64,000 bases of DNA from JADJOY01 sp016713535 [NCBI: Deltaproteobacteria bacterium] (GTDB taxonomy: Bacteria > JADJOY01), in the NCBI GenBank assembly GCA_016713535.1, contig JADJOY010000042.1, positions 1 to 64,000 of the forward strand, written 5' to 3'. Position 1 is the first letter of the stretch, and every line of letters begins with the position of its first letter. The translations under genes and the position numbers were made by a program. The notes under the pieces are model-generated. The model was not told where the DNA came from and ran no database searches. It saw nothing but the letters and a program-made list of their open reading frames with translations. Below, piece by piece: positions 33,641 through 42,444 of this stretch.

Positions 33641-36133
33641 GTGAGCAACGACCCCTTCCGTCACGTCCGCTGGCTCGAGCAGGTTTCCCGCGCCGATCTC
33701 GAATCGGTGGGCGCCAAGGCCGCCTGCCTCGGTGAGCTGGCGGCCGGTGGGCTGGCGGTGCCGCGGGGCTTCGTGATCCCGGCCGAGTCCCTCGGGCTGC
33801 GCGGGGGCGGAGGAACCGCGGGTCTCGCCGAGGACCTGATCGTCGAGATCCGCGCAGCCTACGACGAGCTGCTCCGGCGAACCGGCCGGGCGGCGGTCGC
33901 CGTGCGCTCCTCGGGCGTCCTGGAGGACCGGGAGTCCGCATCCTTCGCGGGCATCTACCGGACGCTCCTCAACGTGAGTGGCGGCGACGAGGTCGTACGG
34001 GCGGTCTTCGAATGCCTGCGGTCGTCTCTCGACGAAGGCGTCGATCGATACCGGCGCGCACGTGGCCTCGAGGATGACGGTGCCCGCCTCTCGGTCTTGG
34101 TCCAGGACCTGGTGGGCGCGGACGTCGCCGGGGTCGCCTTCACGCTGGATCCGCTCACCGGCGAGGCGGATCGCATCGTCGTGGACTCGACGTTCGGGCT
34201 CGGCGCCGCCGTGGTCTCGGGCGCAGTGGTGCCGGATCACTTCGTCGTGTCGCGCTCGAGCGGCGAGCTCCTCGACGTGCGGCTGGCGTTCAAGGACCGC
34301 CAGATGCGCGCCAGCAAGGAGGGCCAGGGCACCGAGACGGTCCGCATCAGTCACCAGAAGGCGAACACTCCGAGCCTCAATCGCGAGGAGCTGCGCGAGC
34401 TCTGCCGGATCGCGCTCGAGGCCGAGCGCCTCATGGGTGCGCCTCAAGACGTCGAATGGGCGCGCGCCCGCGGGCAGTTCTTCGTGCTCCAGAGCCGCCC
34501 GGTCACGACCCAGACGCGCGAGCTCGCGAGCGACGATCGCGACGCCGCCGAGGTCGAGACCGGGCTCACGACCGCGCTGCTCGACGAGCTCGTGCCGACA
34601 CCGCTGGCGCGCTTCGCTGCCAGCTTCGTCGAGCCCGTCGCCATCGGTGGCGTCGACCAGGCCAGCCGCTGGCGACGGGTGCCGATCGCGCGTGGCACGG
34701 CGATCCTGGGCCGCGGAGCGCCGCGCTGGTCGGCCGCTCCACTGGAAGCGATGGCGAGAGACCTGCCGAGCCCGTTCGATCAAGGACTCGATGCGCGAAT
34801 CCGCAGCGTCGGCCGTTCGCCTTCCCCTCTCGAACGGGTGGGTGTGAGCGCGGCGCTGCGGAGTCGTGCCAAGGAGGTGTCGGATCTCGCGGTGCGCGTC
34901 GAGTCGTTCTTCTGGTGGCAGGGGATGGTCGACCTCGAGGGCATCTCGGCCAAGAAGGCCACCGAGAGCCTGCGCGAGTTCCAGGATCGCCTCACGGCCG
35001 TGCTCGCGCGACGCATCGACGCCGTGTACCAGGCGTCCGCCATCGTGGGGCGGCTGGGCGCCCGCCTGGACGCGATCCCGACCTTGAGTGACCGCGAGCG
35101 CGCCGACGCGTGGCTGGGCGTTCGCGACCACACTCTCGGCCGCTTCCTCACCCGGTTCGTCGAGATCGCACACCTGGCCACGGAGGCTCCGAAGCTCGCC
35201 GCGATCCTTCGCGGCGAAGCGATCGAGGTGCTGCCGCGGCTCGAGCGCGAATGGTCCGGCACCGCGCGTCGCATGCGCTCCGCGGTCAAGGAGGTCCTAC
35301 GCGACTACGGCCATTGGTCCTTCAGCGACCTCGACGTGTCGATGCCGTCGTGGCGAGAGGACCCGACCCCCCTGATCGCCCTGATGGGCAACTACCTCGA
35401 GCTCGACCCGCTCGCTTTTCCGACGGCGCGCATGGCGCGCGCGGTGGAGCGCGGGGGGACGGCACGGAGACAGGCGCTGGATGGTGTCTCGACCCTGCGG
35501 CGACCCGGACTGTCGCGCCTCTTCGAGCGCCACGCGGACGCGATGCGTCAGCTGATCGAACTCCAGGATCACCTCTCTCGCGTCACCGACCGGACCCGCG
35601 TCTACGTGTCGGCGCTCGGCAGCCGACTCACCGCGGACGGCCGCCTCGCGGCCGTCAACGAGATCCACTGGCTGGGTTTCGACGAGGTCGGAAAGATCGG
35701 GGAGGCGTCCGCCGGCGAGAGCGTTCGCCGCCGGGTCCCGGCACCGGTGGTACCGGTCTCACCGTCGGTCGACTCCCGGCCACTACCGCGACGAGGGAAG
35801 GGGGCATCACCCGGCAAGGGGCAGGGCCCGCTCCGTCGCATCGCGAGCCCCGCCGACCTCAAGCGCTTGGCACCCGGGGACGTTGCATGGACCCCGTGCC
35901 CCGGCCGTGTGTGGATCCCGTATCTGCCCTTGCTCGCCGGGCTGGTGGTCGAGGCTGGCGCGCCGCTCGCGCTCGGCGTCGTCGGCGCCAGGGAGCTCGA
36001 CCTCCCGACCGTGATCGGCGCCGGAGCGGCCCCAGCGGACATCGCCGAAGGGACCTTGGTGGCGATCGACGGCCTGACGGGAGAGGTCGGTCTCGCCGGT
36101 CAGGCGGCGCGGGTGGTGCAAGCGTTGCCGTGA
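33641..36133 (+). CDS. PEP synthase/pyruvate phosphate dikinase-like protein without the catalytic histidine
   Basis: 830 residues from GTG 33641. The N-terminal ATP-grasp half is well conserved: VGAKAACLGELAAGGLAVP, AVRSSGVLEDRESASFAGIY, GVAFTLDPLTG, STFGLGAAVVSGAVVPDHFV and FFVLQSRPVTTQTREL. A middle region of about 420 residues carries no motif I recognise. The C-terminal swivel domain reads EAGAPLALGVVGARELDLPT where PEP-utilising enzymes have E-T-G-G-x-x-S-H-x-A-I-x-A-R-E; the phosphohistidine is replaced by Leu at about residue 778. Phosphoryl transfer through His is therefore not possible as in PpsA or rifampicin phosphotransferase. It may be an ATP-dependent enzyme of new type or regulatory. 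Frame intact. The short gap to the lipase-like gene suggests a shared regulatory region. Confidence 0.78.
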   Translation: MSNDPFRHVRWLEQVSRADLESVGAKAACLGELAAGGLAVPRGFVIPAESLGLRGGGGTAGLAEDLIVEIRAAYDELLRRTGRAAVAVRSSGVLEDRESASFAGIYRTLLNVSGGDEVVRAVFECLRSSLDEGVDRYRRARGLEDDGARLSVLVQDLVGADVAGVAFTLDPLTGEADRIVVDSTFGLGAAVVSGAVVPDHFVVSRSSGELLDVRLAFKDRQMRASKEGQGTETVRISHQKANTPSLNREELRELCRIALEAERLMGAPQDVEWARARGQFFVLQSRPVTTQTRELASDDRDAAEVETGLTTALLDELVPTPLARFAASFVEPVAIGGVDQASRWRRVPIARGTAILGRGAPRWSAAPLEAMARDLPSPFDQGLDARIRSVGRSPSPLERVGVSAALRSRAKEVSDLAVRVESFFWWQGMVDLEGISAKKATESLREFQDRLTAVLARRIDAVYQASAIVGRLGARLDAIPTLSDRERADAWLGVRDHTLGRFLTRFVEIAHLATEAPKLAAILRGEAIEVLPRLEREWSGTARRMRSAVKEVLRDYGHWSFSDLDVSMPSWREDPTPLIALMGNYLELDPLAFPTARMARAVERGGTARRQALDGVSTLRRPGLSRLFERHADAMRQLIELQDHLSRVTDRTRVYVSALGSRLTADGRLAAVNEIHWLGFDEVGKIGEASAGESVRRRVPAPVVPVSPSVDSRPLPRRGKGASPGKGQGPLRRIASPADLKRLAPGDVAWTPCPGRVWIPYLPLLAGLVVEAGAPLALGVVGARELDLPTVIGAGAAPADIAEGTLVAIDGLTGEVGLAGQAARVVQALP

Positions 36134-36166
36134 CCGCGACGGGCTCGGCCCCGGCGCGCATCCGGC

Positions 36167-36750
36167 TCAGGTCTTGGCGGTCTTCCTCTTGTTGCTGGCA
36201 CCCTTGGGGCTGGCCTTGGCCTGCGGGTTCGCATCCAGGAATTTCTGCACTCCGATGGTCGCGTTCTTGAGGGTCGGGCCAATCAGGCTGGCCACGAAGC
36301 GTTCGATCTCGGCGCCGACCTTCTTCTTGAGCAGGCCTGGAACCATCGGCAGATCCATCACACGGATCTCCAGGTTGCCTTCGATGCGCACCTCGGTGGC
36401 CCCTTAGCCGCTGGCGCTGAAACGGGTCGTGCCGTAGCACTTCACGCTCTCGCGGAAAAAAAACGTCTCGAGCTTCCACGTCGCGGTTCGGTTCGCATCG
36501 TCCCACGTGGCATCGTCGCGCCACGACAACATGTCGGGTTTCACGAACGAGCGCGCGACCGGCGGGATCTCCCCGACCGCATACCAGTGGTTGACGAGGT
36601 GAACCTTCCCCTTGCCGAGCATCTCGCGCTTTCGACGACGATCCGGTCGACGTTGCGGATGTACTCGGTGATCTCGGGCATTCGATCCCGGAACGTCTCG
36701 TAGACCTCGTCGACCGGGTGGTTCACGACGTCGGTGGAGCGGATCTCCAT
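36167..36750 (-). pseudogene. SRPBCC/DUF2505-like protein, broken by a frameshift and an in-frame stop
   Basis: From ATG 36750, with GAGG before it: MEIRSTDVVNHPVDEVYETF, RDRMPEITEYIRNVDRIVVE. The frame changes near 36625 to MLGKGKVHLVNHWYAVGEIP, WRDDATWDDANRTATWKLET and CYGTTRFSASG, then TAA at 36406-36404. The same frame continues after the stop as GATEVRIEGNLEIRVMDLPM, ERFVASLIGPTLKNATIGVQ and a Lys-rich tail. Together this is a START-like lipid-binding fold of about 190 residues. Two separate disabling changes make decay more plausible than for other broken genes here, but a poorly called stretch is also possible. It ends 33 bases from the stop of the convergent PEP-synthase-like gene. 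Confidence 0.6.
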
Positions 36751-37157
36751 GAGCGGCCTCGCCTGGGGGTACGGGAAAGTGCGGCGGCAAACGGGCGGCG
36801 GATCGTAGGAAGGCGCCTGTGGGCGCGTCAAGCGTCGCGGTGAGCGAGACGCCCGGTGCGCGGGTACTCCTCGCAGCGCGAGAGGCGCCCCACGCCAGCG
36901 GGGTCTCGGCGTCCGTGCAACGGCGACGCGCGAGCCGCCAACCCCTCGACAGTTGACAACACCATCCTCCGTCATTATCTCCACGCCACGAGAAAGTCCC
37001 GAGAATTCGGGCATTTCGCCACGCGGCGCGTCCGGCTCGCGCGACGGCGACCGCGTATGCTCCCATCCGGGAGCCGCCGCAAGTCGTCGGCTGACACGTG
37101 TCCGACCGACTGCCGAGCCCCACGTCACTCCATCCCTGCAAGCGAGAGTCACCACCC
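36751..37157 (+). promoter_or_regulatory. Intergenic region before dnaJ with a sigma70-like promoter
   Basis: This 407-base space between the divergent SRPBCC and dnaJ genes holds no convincing gene on either strand. TTGACA at 36953-36958 is followed 17 bases later by TATCTC (36976-36981), giving a consensus -35 and a weak -10 about 175 bases before the dnaJ start. No CIRCE element (TTAGCACTC-N9-GAGTGCTAA) was found. Confidence 0.5.
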
Positions 37158-38288
37158 GTGGCCACGAAGCGTGACTACTACGAAGTACTCGGTGTTCCGC
37201 GGGACGCCGACGACAACACGATCAAGAAGGCCTATCGCAAACTCGCCCTCGAGAACCATCCAGACCGCCGTCCTGACGACCCCGAGGCGGAGGAGCGGTT
37301 CAAAGAGGCCGCCGAGGCCTACGAGGTGCTGCGCGACGCCGAGAAGCGACGGCTCTACGACTCGTACGGCCACGACGGGGTGCGCGGGTCTGGATTCCAG
37401 GGTTTCCGTAGCTACGACGACATATTCGCGCACTTCGGCGACGTGTTCGGCTTCGGCGACGTGCTCGGTGATCTGTTCGGCGGCGGCCGCCGCCGCGATC
37501 CCAACCGCCCACGTCGGGGCGAGGACCTGAGCACGCAGATCGCCATCGAGTTCCGCGAGGCTGCGCGCGGCTGCTCCAAGGAGATCGAGGTCGAACGAGT
37601 CATCGACTGCAAGGCGTGCGAAGCGTCCGGGTGTGCGCCCGGGTCGCGGCCGGAGACGTGCCCGACCTGTCGCGGTACAGGCCAGGCGAGCATGTCGCGC
37701 GGCCCCTTCCTCATGACCACGACTTGCCCCACTTGCCAGGGGCGTGGCCGCCGGATCACCAAGCCATGCGAAGAGTGCCGCGGTGCCGGACGCGTGCGTC
37801 AACACGAGACGCTCAAGGTCGAGATCCCGGCCGGCATCGAGAGCGGGATGCAGCTCCGGCTCACCGGAAAGGGCGGGACCGGCGTCCGCGGCGGTCCGCC
37901 GGGCGATCTCTACGTCGGGATCGGCGTCCACGACGATCCCGTTTTTTCACGCGGGGCGGAGCACCTGTTGATCGAATTGGACGTTCCGTTCGTCCAATGT
38001 GCGCTGGGAGGCGAGGTTCAGGTGCCGACGCTCGACGAGCCCACCACCCTCAAGGTCCCCGCGGGCACCCAGGCCGGGGCCGTGTTCCGGGTCGAAGGGC
38101 AGGGGCTCGCGCGACTTCGCGGCCGCGGGCGCGGTGATCTCGTGGTCCGCGTTCGTATCCCGGTGCCCACCAAGCTCAGCTCCAAGGAGAAGGCTTTGCT
38201 GAAGGATCTCGCGGCGGAGGAAGGCTTGGCGGTGGGCAGCGGGAAACGTGGACTGGTGGACCGGATTCGCGAGAACCTGAACGGCTGA
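37158..38288 (+). CDS. dnaJ: Chaperone DnaJ
   Basis: Co-chaperone that delivers unfolded proteins to DnaK and stimulates its ATPase. 376 residues from GTG 37158, chosen because [20 protein letters not shown] is the conserved start; an ATG at 37098 would add 20 unrelated residues. J domain with HPD at 34-36; a Gly/Phe-rich stretch ([13 protein letters not shown]); four CxxCxxxG zinc repeats ([32 protein letters not shown]); C-terminal beta-sandwich [20 protein letters not shown] to the end. Intact frame. dnaK and grpE are not adjacent. Confidence 0.95.
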   Translation: MATKRDYYEVLGVPRDADDNTIKKAYRKLALENHPDRRPDDPEAEERFKEAAEAYEVLRDAEKRRLYDSYGHDGVRGSGFQGFRSYDDIFAHFGDVFGFGDVLGDLFGGGRRRDPNRPRRGEDLSTQIAIEFREAARGCSKEIEVERVIDCKACEASGCAPGSRPETCPTCRGTGQASMSRGPFLMTTTCPTCQGRGRRITKPCEECRGAGRVRQHETLKVEIPAGIESGMQLRLTGKGGTGVRGGPPGDLYVGIGVHDDPVFSRGAEHLLIELDVPFVQCALGGEVQVPTLDEPTTLKVPAGTQAGAVFRVEGQGLARLRGRGRGDLVVRVRIPVPTKLSSKEKALLKDLAAEEGLAVGSGKRGLVDRIRENLNG

Positions 38289-38407
38289 TGATGCCGCATC
38301 GTGAGCGTGCTCGAGCGCCCGGGGTCGACCCGCCGCCGCTACGGGGCCGCTCGAGGAGCGTGGTCGTGTGAGGCTCGGACTCGCGCGCACGCCGAGGAGA
38401 TGGACTG

Positions 38408-39959
38408 GTGAACGGACGACGTGAAGAGAGTTCCACGGTGACGGGCGCGCGCCCTGGACCTGGGCGCGCGCTCTTGTGGCTGGCGATCGGGATGGTGGTC
38501 GGTGGCGTTGGGGCGGCCGGGTGTCGAAGGCGTTCTTCGGCAAGGACCCGAGCCCAAGCCACAGGACGCGCCGGCAGCGAGCGCCAGCTCTACCGCGCCT
38601 CGAGCGCCGGGGATGTTCCCCGTCAGCTTCGCGGACCTCTACGACCATCAGAAGCGCGCAGTGGTGAACCTGAGCACCACCAAGGTGATCCACCACCCGC
38701 CCGTGGGGCGCGGACGCCCCGAGCTACGCGACTTCTTCGGCGACAACGACGAGTTCTGGAAGTTCTTCGGCGCTCCCGACGGCGAGAACCTCAAGCAGCG
38801 CAGCCTCGGCTCCGGGTTCGTGATCGACAAGGACGGAGACATCATCACCAACAGCCACGTCGTGAAAGGCGCGGACGAGGTGCTCGTCAAGTTCCAGGAC
38901 GGCCACGAGGAGAAGGCGAAGATCGTCGGCACCGACGAGAAGACCGACGTGGCGCTCATCAAGGTCGACTCCCCGAAAGGCGACCTTCCTCACGTCGAGC
39001 TGGGTGACTCGGACGCGGTCCGGATCGGCGACTGGGTCATCGCCATCGGCAACCCGTTCGGCCTCGAGCACACGATGACCGCCGGCATCGTCTCCGCGAA
39101 GGAGCGCGCCATCGGCACCGGGCCGTACGACGACTTCATCCAGACCGATGCGTCGATCAACCCGGGCAACTCCGGGGGACCGCTGTTCGACATCGATGGC
39201 CGCGTGATCGGGATCAACACGGCCATCACCGCGACCGGCAGCGGGATCGGCTTCGCGGTGCCGATCAACATGGCGAAGCAGGTGGTCGAGGAGCTCAAGT
39301 CGTCCGGCAAGGTCACGCGTGGCTGGCTCGGAGTGAAGATCCAGGACGTGAATGCCGATCTCGCCAAGTCCCTCGGTCTCGAATCCTCGGGCGGCGCGCT
39401 GATCGCGGAAGTGGTGAACGACGGCCCCGCCGCCAAGGCTGGGCTCAAGCGCGGCGATGTCGTGGTCGAGTTCGACGGCAAGAAGATCTCTTCGATTCGC
39501 GAGCTGACGCGGACCGTCGCGTCGGTGGACCCCGGCAAGAAAGTCGCGATGGAGGTCCTCCGGACCGATCGGGGGAAGGGGGAGACCTCGAAGGGCAAGC
39601 CCGAGAAGCTCCGGGTCGACGTCGAGGTCGGGACGTACCCGGCCGACGAAGCCGTCGCTGCTGGGCGTGACGGCGAAAGTCAGGTGCTCGGGTTGGAGGT
39701 TCAGGCGCTGTCCAGCAAGCTGGCGGAGCAGCTCGGCACGGACGACCTCAAGGGCGTCGTCGTGACGCAAGCACGCGGTCCGGCGGCCGAAGCCGGGATC
39801 CAGCGCGGCGACATCGTCCGGGAAGTGAATCGCAATTCGGTCGAGACGGTCGACGACTTCGCCAGCGCCATCAAGGAGCTCGAGAAGGACCAGCCTGCGT
39901 TGCTGCTCATCGAGCGAAAGGGCTCGACGCTGTTCGTGACGGTGAAGCCGCAGAACTGA
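38408..39959 (+). CDS. degP: Periplasmic serine protease HtrA/DegP, one frameshift near the start
   Basis: GTG 38408, preceded by GAGGAG, opens an N-terminal signal anchor (ALLWLAIGMVVGGVGAAG). The frame changes near 38525 to EPKPQDAPAAS and continues intact. Trypsin-like domain: LGSGFVIDKDGDIITNSHVV with catalytic His, EKTDVALIKVD with Asp, and INPGNSGGPLFDIDG with Ser. Two PDZ domains follow, around RGWLGVKIQDVNADLAKSLG and GGALIAEVVNDGPAAKAGLK, and VVVTQARGPAAEAGIQRGDI. About 517 residues, typical of DegP/DegQ/MucD. It degrades or refolds damaged envelope proteins. It follows dnaJ by 119 bases, consistent with joint stress regulation. Confidence 0.93.
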
Positions 39960-40080
39960 GCAGTCGTGCCTCCGGGCACGACATCCACGAGAACACACGA
40001 GGAACACCCTGGCCGCGCCGAGCGCCGGCCGGGATACACGAGGCCGGCCGCCAACACGTGCACCGGCCGAGGAGGTTCGA

Positions 40081-40325
40081 TGGCCCGCATCACCGTCGAC
40101 GATTGCCTGCGCGAGGTTCCGAATCGGTTTCACCTCGTTCACACGGCGTCCGCTCGTACCAAGCAGCTCCTCTCCGGGTCGAAGCCACGTGTGGCGCCGC
40201 GCCGGGAGAAGCCGATCGTGGTGGCGCTGCGGGAGATCGCTGCGCGCAAGGTCCACCTGAAGCTCGTGGAGCGCGAGGAACCGAAGCCTGCCGTTCCCGA
40301 GGAGCTGCTCAGCGGCGGGGCTTGA
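40081..40325 (+). CDS. rpoZ: DNA-directed RNA polymerase omega subunit
   Basis: Small RNA polymerase assembly subunit that wraps the beta-prime C-terminus. 81 residues from ATG 40081 with GAGGAGG 5-11 bases upstream. MARITVDDCLREVPNRFHLV, ASARTKQLLSG and KPIVVALREIAARKV match RpoZ of deltaproteobacteria-like groups throughout. The gene stands alone rather than beside gmk or spoT. Confidence 0.95.
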
Positions 40326-40504
40326 ACCCCGAGCCCCCCGAGATCGCGGGGGTACCGACGAACGCCGGCGTCCGGGTGCGCATAGCGCCCGGGCGCCGTC
40401 GCCGTTTCGTGAGGTACGTTGCCCGAAAACGAGCGATGATGGGTGCGGAGAACCGGGCGCTTCGAAGGAGTGCCGCGGATCGCTACGTTCGAGGAGGGCT
40501 CCAG

Positions 40505-42244
40505 ATGCGCGAAGGACAGTCGATCGATCCGAGGCGGGCAGGGCGAATGCGCGGCGTACGCCCCGGAGTGCTAGCGGCGCACGCATCGGCCGTGCTGCTC
40601 GCCGCGGCTTGGTCGGTGGTTTGCGCTGGATGTGGCGGCTCCTCGACACCCGCCTCGACCCCGACCGAGGCCTTACCCAAGGGTTACTTCGACGTCGAGG
40701 TTCGAGACGCCGATACCAACGAACTCCTGCCTGCCAAGATCAGCATCTTCGACGCCAACGACGACTCGGCCGCGGTCATCCCGGGGAACTCGGAGGGTGA
40801 CCTGCTGCGGATCAAGCTGAACGAGATCTACCTCGGCCGAGGCACGGGCCGGATCCACCTCTACGACGGGCAGTGGGACCTCTATTTTTCGCACGGACTC
40901 GAATACACGGTCGTCAAGAAGCACCTCGACATCACGTTTCCGGTCGGGCAGCAGAAGATCACGCTCAAGCGAGCGATCGATACGACCGGCTACCTCTCGG
41001 CCGACTTCCACATCCACGCGCGCCCCAGCTTCGAGTCCTCGCTCCAGCCGGGCGGGCTCCCGACGCTCGAAGACCGGGTCATCACGTACCTGGCGGAGGG
41101 GGTCGAGATCATGGGGTCGTCCGACCACCAGTGCATCGTCGACTACGCCTCGACGATCGCGCAACTCGGCGTCACGGACCGGATCGGATCACTGGTCGGT
41201 GTCGAGGCCACGCCTCCGATCACCTCGTATCCGAGCGGCGACGGCAACTGCAGCGACTACCGGTTCGTGCCACCGCCGCTCTTCACCGAGCCCGGGCACT
41301 GGAACGCGTTCCCGCTGGATCCCGGGCAGAGCTACGACACCACCTCGGACAAGGGCGTGAACGCCGCGACGCTCTACGACCGCCTCCGCAAGCTCGGGAC
41401 GCCAGGCGGCGACGCACCACTGGTCCAGCTGAATCATCCGTTCTACGAGCTGGGCTTCATCAACATCGGCTGGCTCCAGCGTCGCGGATACCGCTTCGGA
41501 GCGCCGGTCCCGTTCTCGAACCCCCTGGCTCCGAACGCCTTCCTCGCGGAGGTTTCCTCGGACGCAGGCAGCAAGACACGGTCCATCGACTTCGACGCCA
41601 TGGAGCTGTGGTCCGGTGGCTCCTACGTGTACGGAATCCCCGCGCGCAACGCCTGGTTCGAGTTCCTGAACCAGGGCCTGCTCAAGATCGGGACCTCGAA
41701 CTCCGACTCGCACAACACCAAGATCACTGCGGGCTATCCGCGCAACTTCGTCCACATCGGCACGGACGACCCGTCGCGGGTGACGCCGAAGCAGATCGCC
41801 GCGGCGGTCCGGTCCGGCAAGGTGGCTGGCACCACCGGTCCGTTCGTGCGGGTGTTCGCTGGCGCAAGCGAACCCGGCGACTTGGTGGCCGCCTCGAACG
41901 GCAGCATCAGCCTCAGGGTCAACGTTCAGGCGGCCCCGTGGGTCCCCGTCGAGCAGGTCCGGATCTACACCAACGGGACCCTGGCGCGGGAGATCCCGGT
42001 CAGCAACGGCGACAAGGCCGTCCGGTACGACAAGAACGTCACGCTCGATCTGGCGAGAGATGCCTGGGTCGTCGTCGAAGCCGGGGCCGCGCTTCCGAGC
42101 GATCCGTCCCAGGAGCCCGCGGAGCCCGACGTGTACAAGCACATCACGGTCGGGACCAACGGCTTCCGGCCGATCGGGTTCACGAATCCGCTGTTCGTCG
42201 ACGTCGATGGTAACGGCAAGTTCGACGCGCCAGGTCTGCCGTAG
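40505..42244 (+). CDS. Lipoprotein with PHP-type metallohydrolase domain (CehA/McbA family)
   Basis: 579 residues from ATG 40505, preceded by GAGGAGGGC; an upstream ATG at 40433 has no comparable site. Signal peptide VLLAAAWSVVCAGC then GGSS, lipid-anchored at about Cys43. After a beta-rich N-terminal domain (YFDVEVRDADTNELLPAKIS), the metal-binding domain has YLSADFHIHARPSFESS (HxH), EIMGSSDHQCIVDY, LVQLNHPFYELGF and IGTSNSDSHNTKITAG, the usual ligands of PHP/CehA-type enzymes. The C-terminal 150 residues form a beta-sandwich-like domain (LRVNVQAAPWVPVEQVRIYT). CehA and McbA hydrolyse aryl carbamates, but most family members have unknown substrates. Probably a periplasmic phosphoesterase or esterase. 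Confidence 0.8.
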   Translation: MREGQSIDPRRAGRMRGVRPGVLAAHASAVLLAAAWSVVCAGCGGSSTPASTPTEALPKGYFDVEVRDADTNELLPAKISIFDANDDSAAVIPGNSEGDLLRIKLNEIYLGRGTGRIHLYDGQWDLYFSHGLEYTVVKKHLDITFPVGQQKITLKRAIDTTGYLSADFHIHARPSFESSLQPGGLPTLEDRVITYLAEGVEIMGSSDHQCIVDYASTIAQLGVTDRIGSLVGVEATPPITSYPSGDGNCSDYRFVPPPLFTEPGHWNAFPLDPGQSYDTTSDKGVNAATLYDRLRKLGTPGGDAPLVQLNHPFYELGFINIGWLQRRGYRFGAPVPFSNPLAPNAFLAEVSSDAGSKTRSIDFDAMELWSGGSYVYGIPARNAWFEFLNQGLLKIGTSNSDSHNTKITAGYPRNFVHIGTDDPSRVTPKQIAAAVRSGKVAGTTGPFVRVFAGASEPGDLVAASNGSISLRVNVQAAPWVPVEQVRIYTNGTLAREIPVSNGDKAVRYDKNVTLDLARDAWVVVEAGAALPSDPSQEPAEPDVYKHITVGTNGFRPIGFTNPLFVDVDGNGKFDAPGLP

Positions 42245-42293
42245 GCTCACGAGCAGCATCGGCGCCCAAAGCTCTCGTGGTCCCGCGCCAGGG

Positions 42294-42321
42294 TTCGACG
42301 TCTGATAATATATATTATGTA
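42294..42321 (+). promoter_or_regulatory. AT-rich palindromic promoter region before the radical SAM gene
   Basis: ATAATATATATTAT (42305-42318) is a perfect 14-base palindrome inside a strongly GC-rich region; 17 of 20 bases at 42301-42320 are A/T. TTCGAC (42294-42299) and TATGTA (42316-42321) are spaced 16 bases, a possible -35/-10 pair overlapping the palindrome, about 125 bases before the next start codon. Confidence 0.5.
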
Positions 42322-42444
42322 AACCTACGCGGCAAGCCCTCCTCCCCCCGCACCGACACGCCTTTTGGGCCTTCACAACCCACCGTGCTACGGTCCGCGG
42401 CGCCGCAGGTCCCCCTCCGCGGAAAGCCAGAATTCAGACCGAAG

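Noticed and set aside
31277-35173. Minus-strand open frame continuing about 1650 bases upstream of the lipase-like lipoprotein
   Set aside because: The signal peptide starts at about 33517 and the upstream part is antisense to the PEP-synthase-like gene with no family match.
36404-36406. Recoded stop (selenocysteine or pyrrolysine) in the SRPBCC gene
   Set aside because: The stop is TAA and not TGA or TAG, and the gene also has a frameshift.
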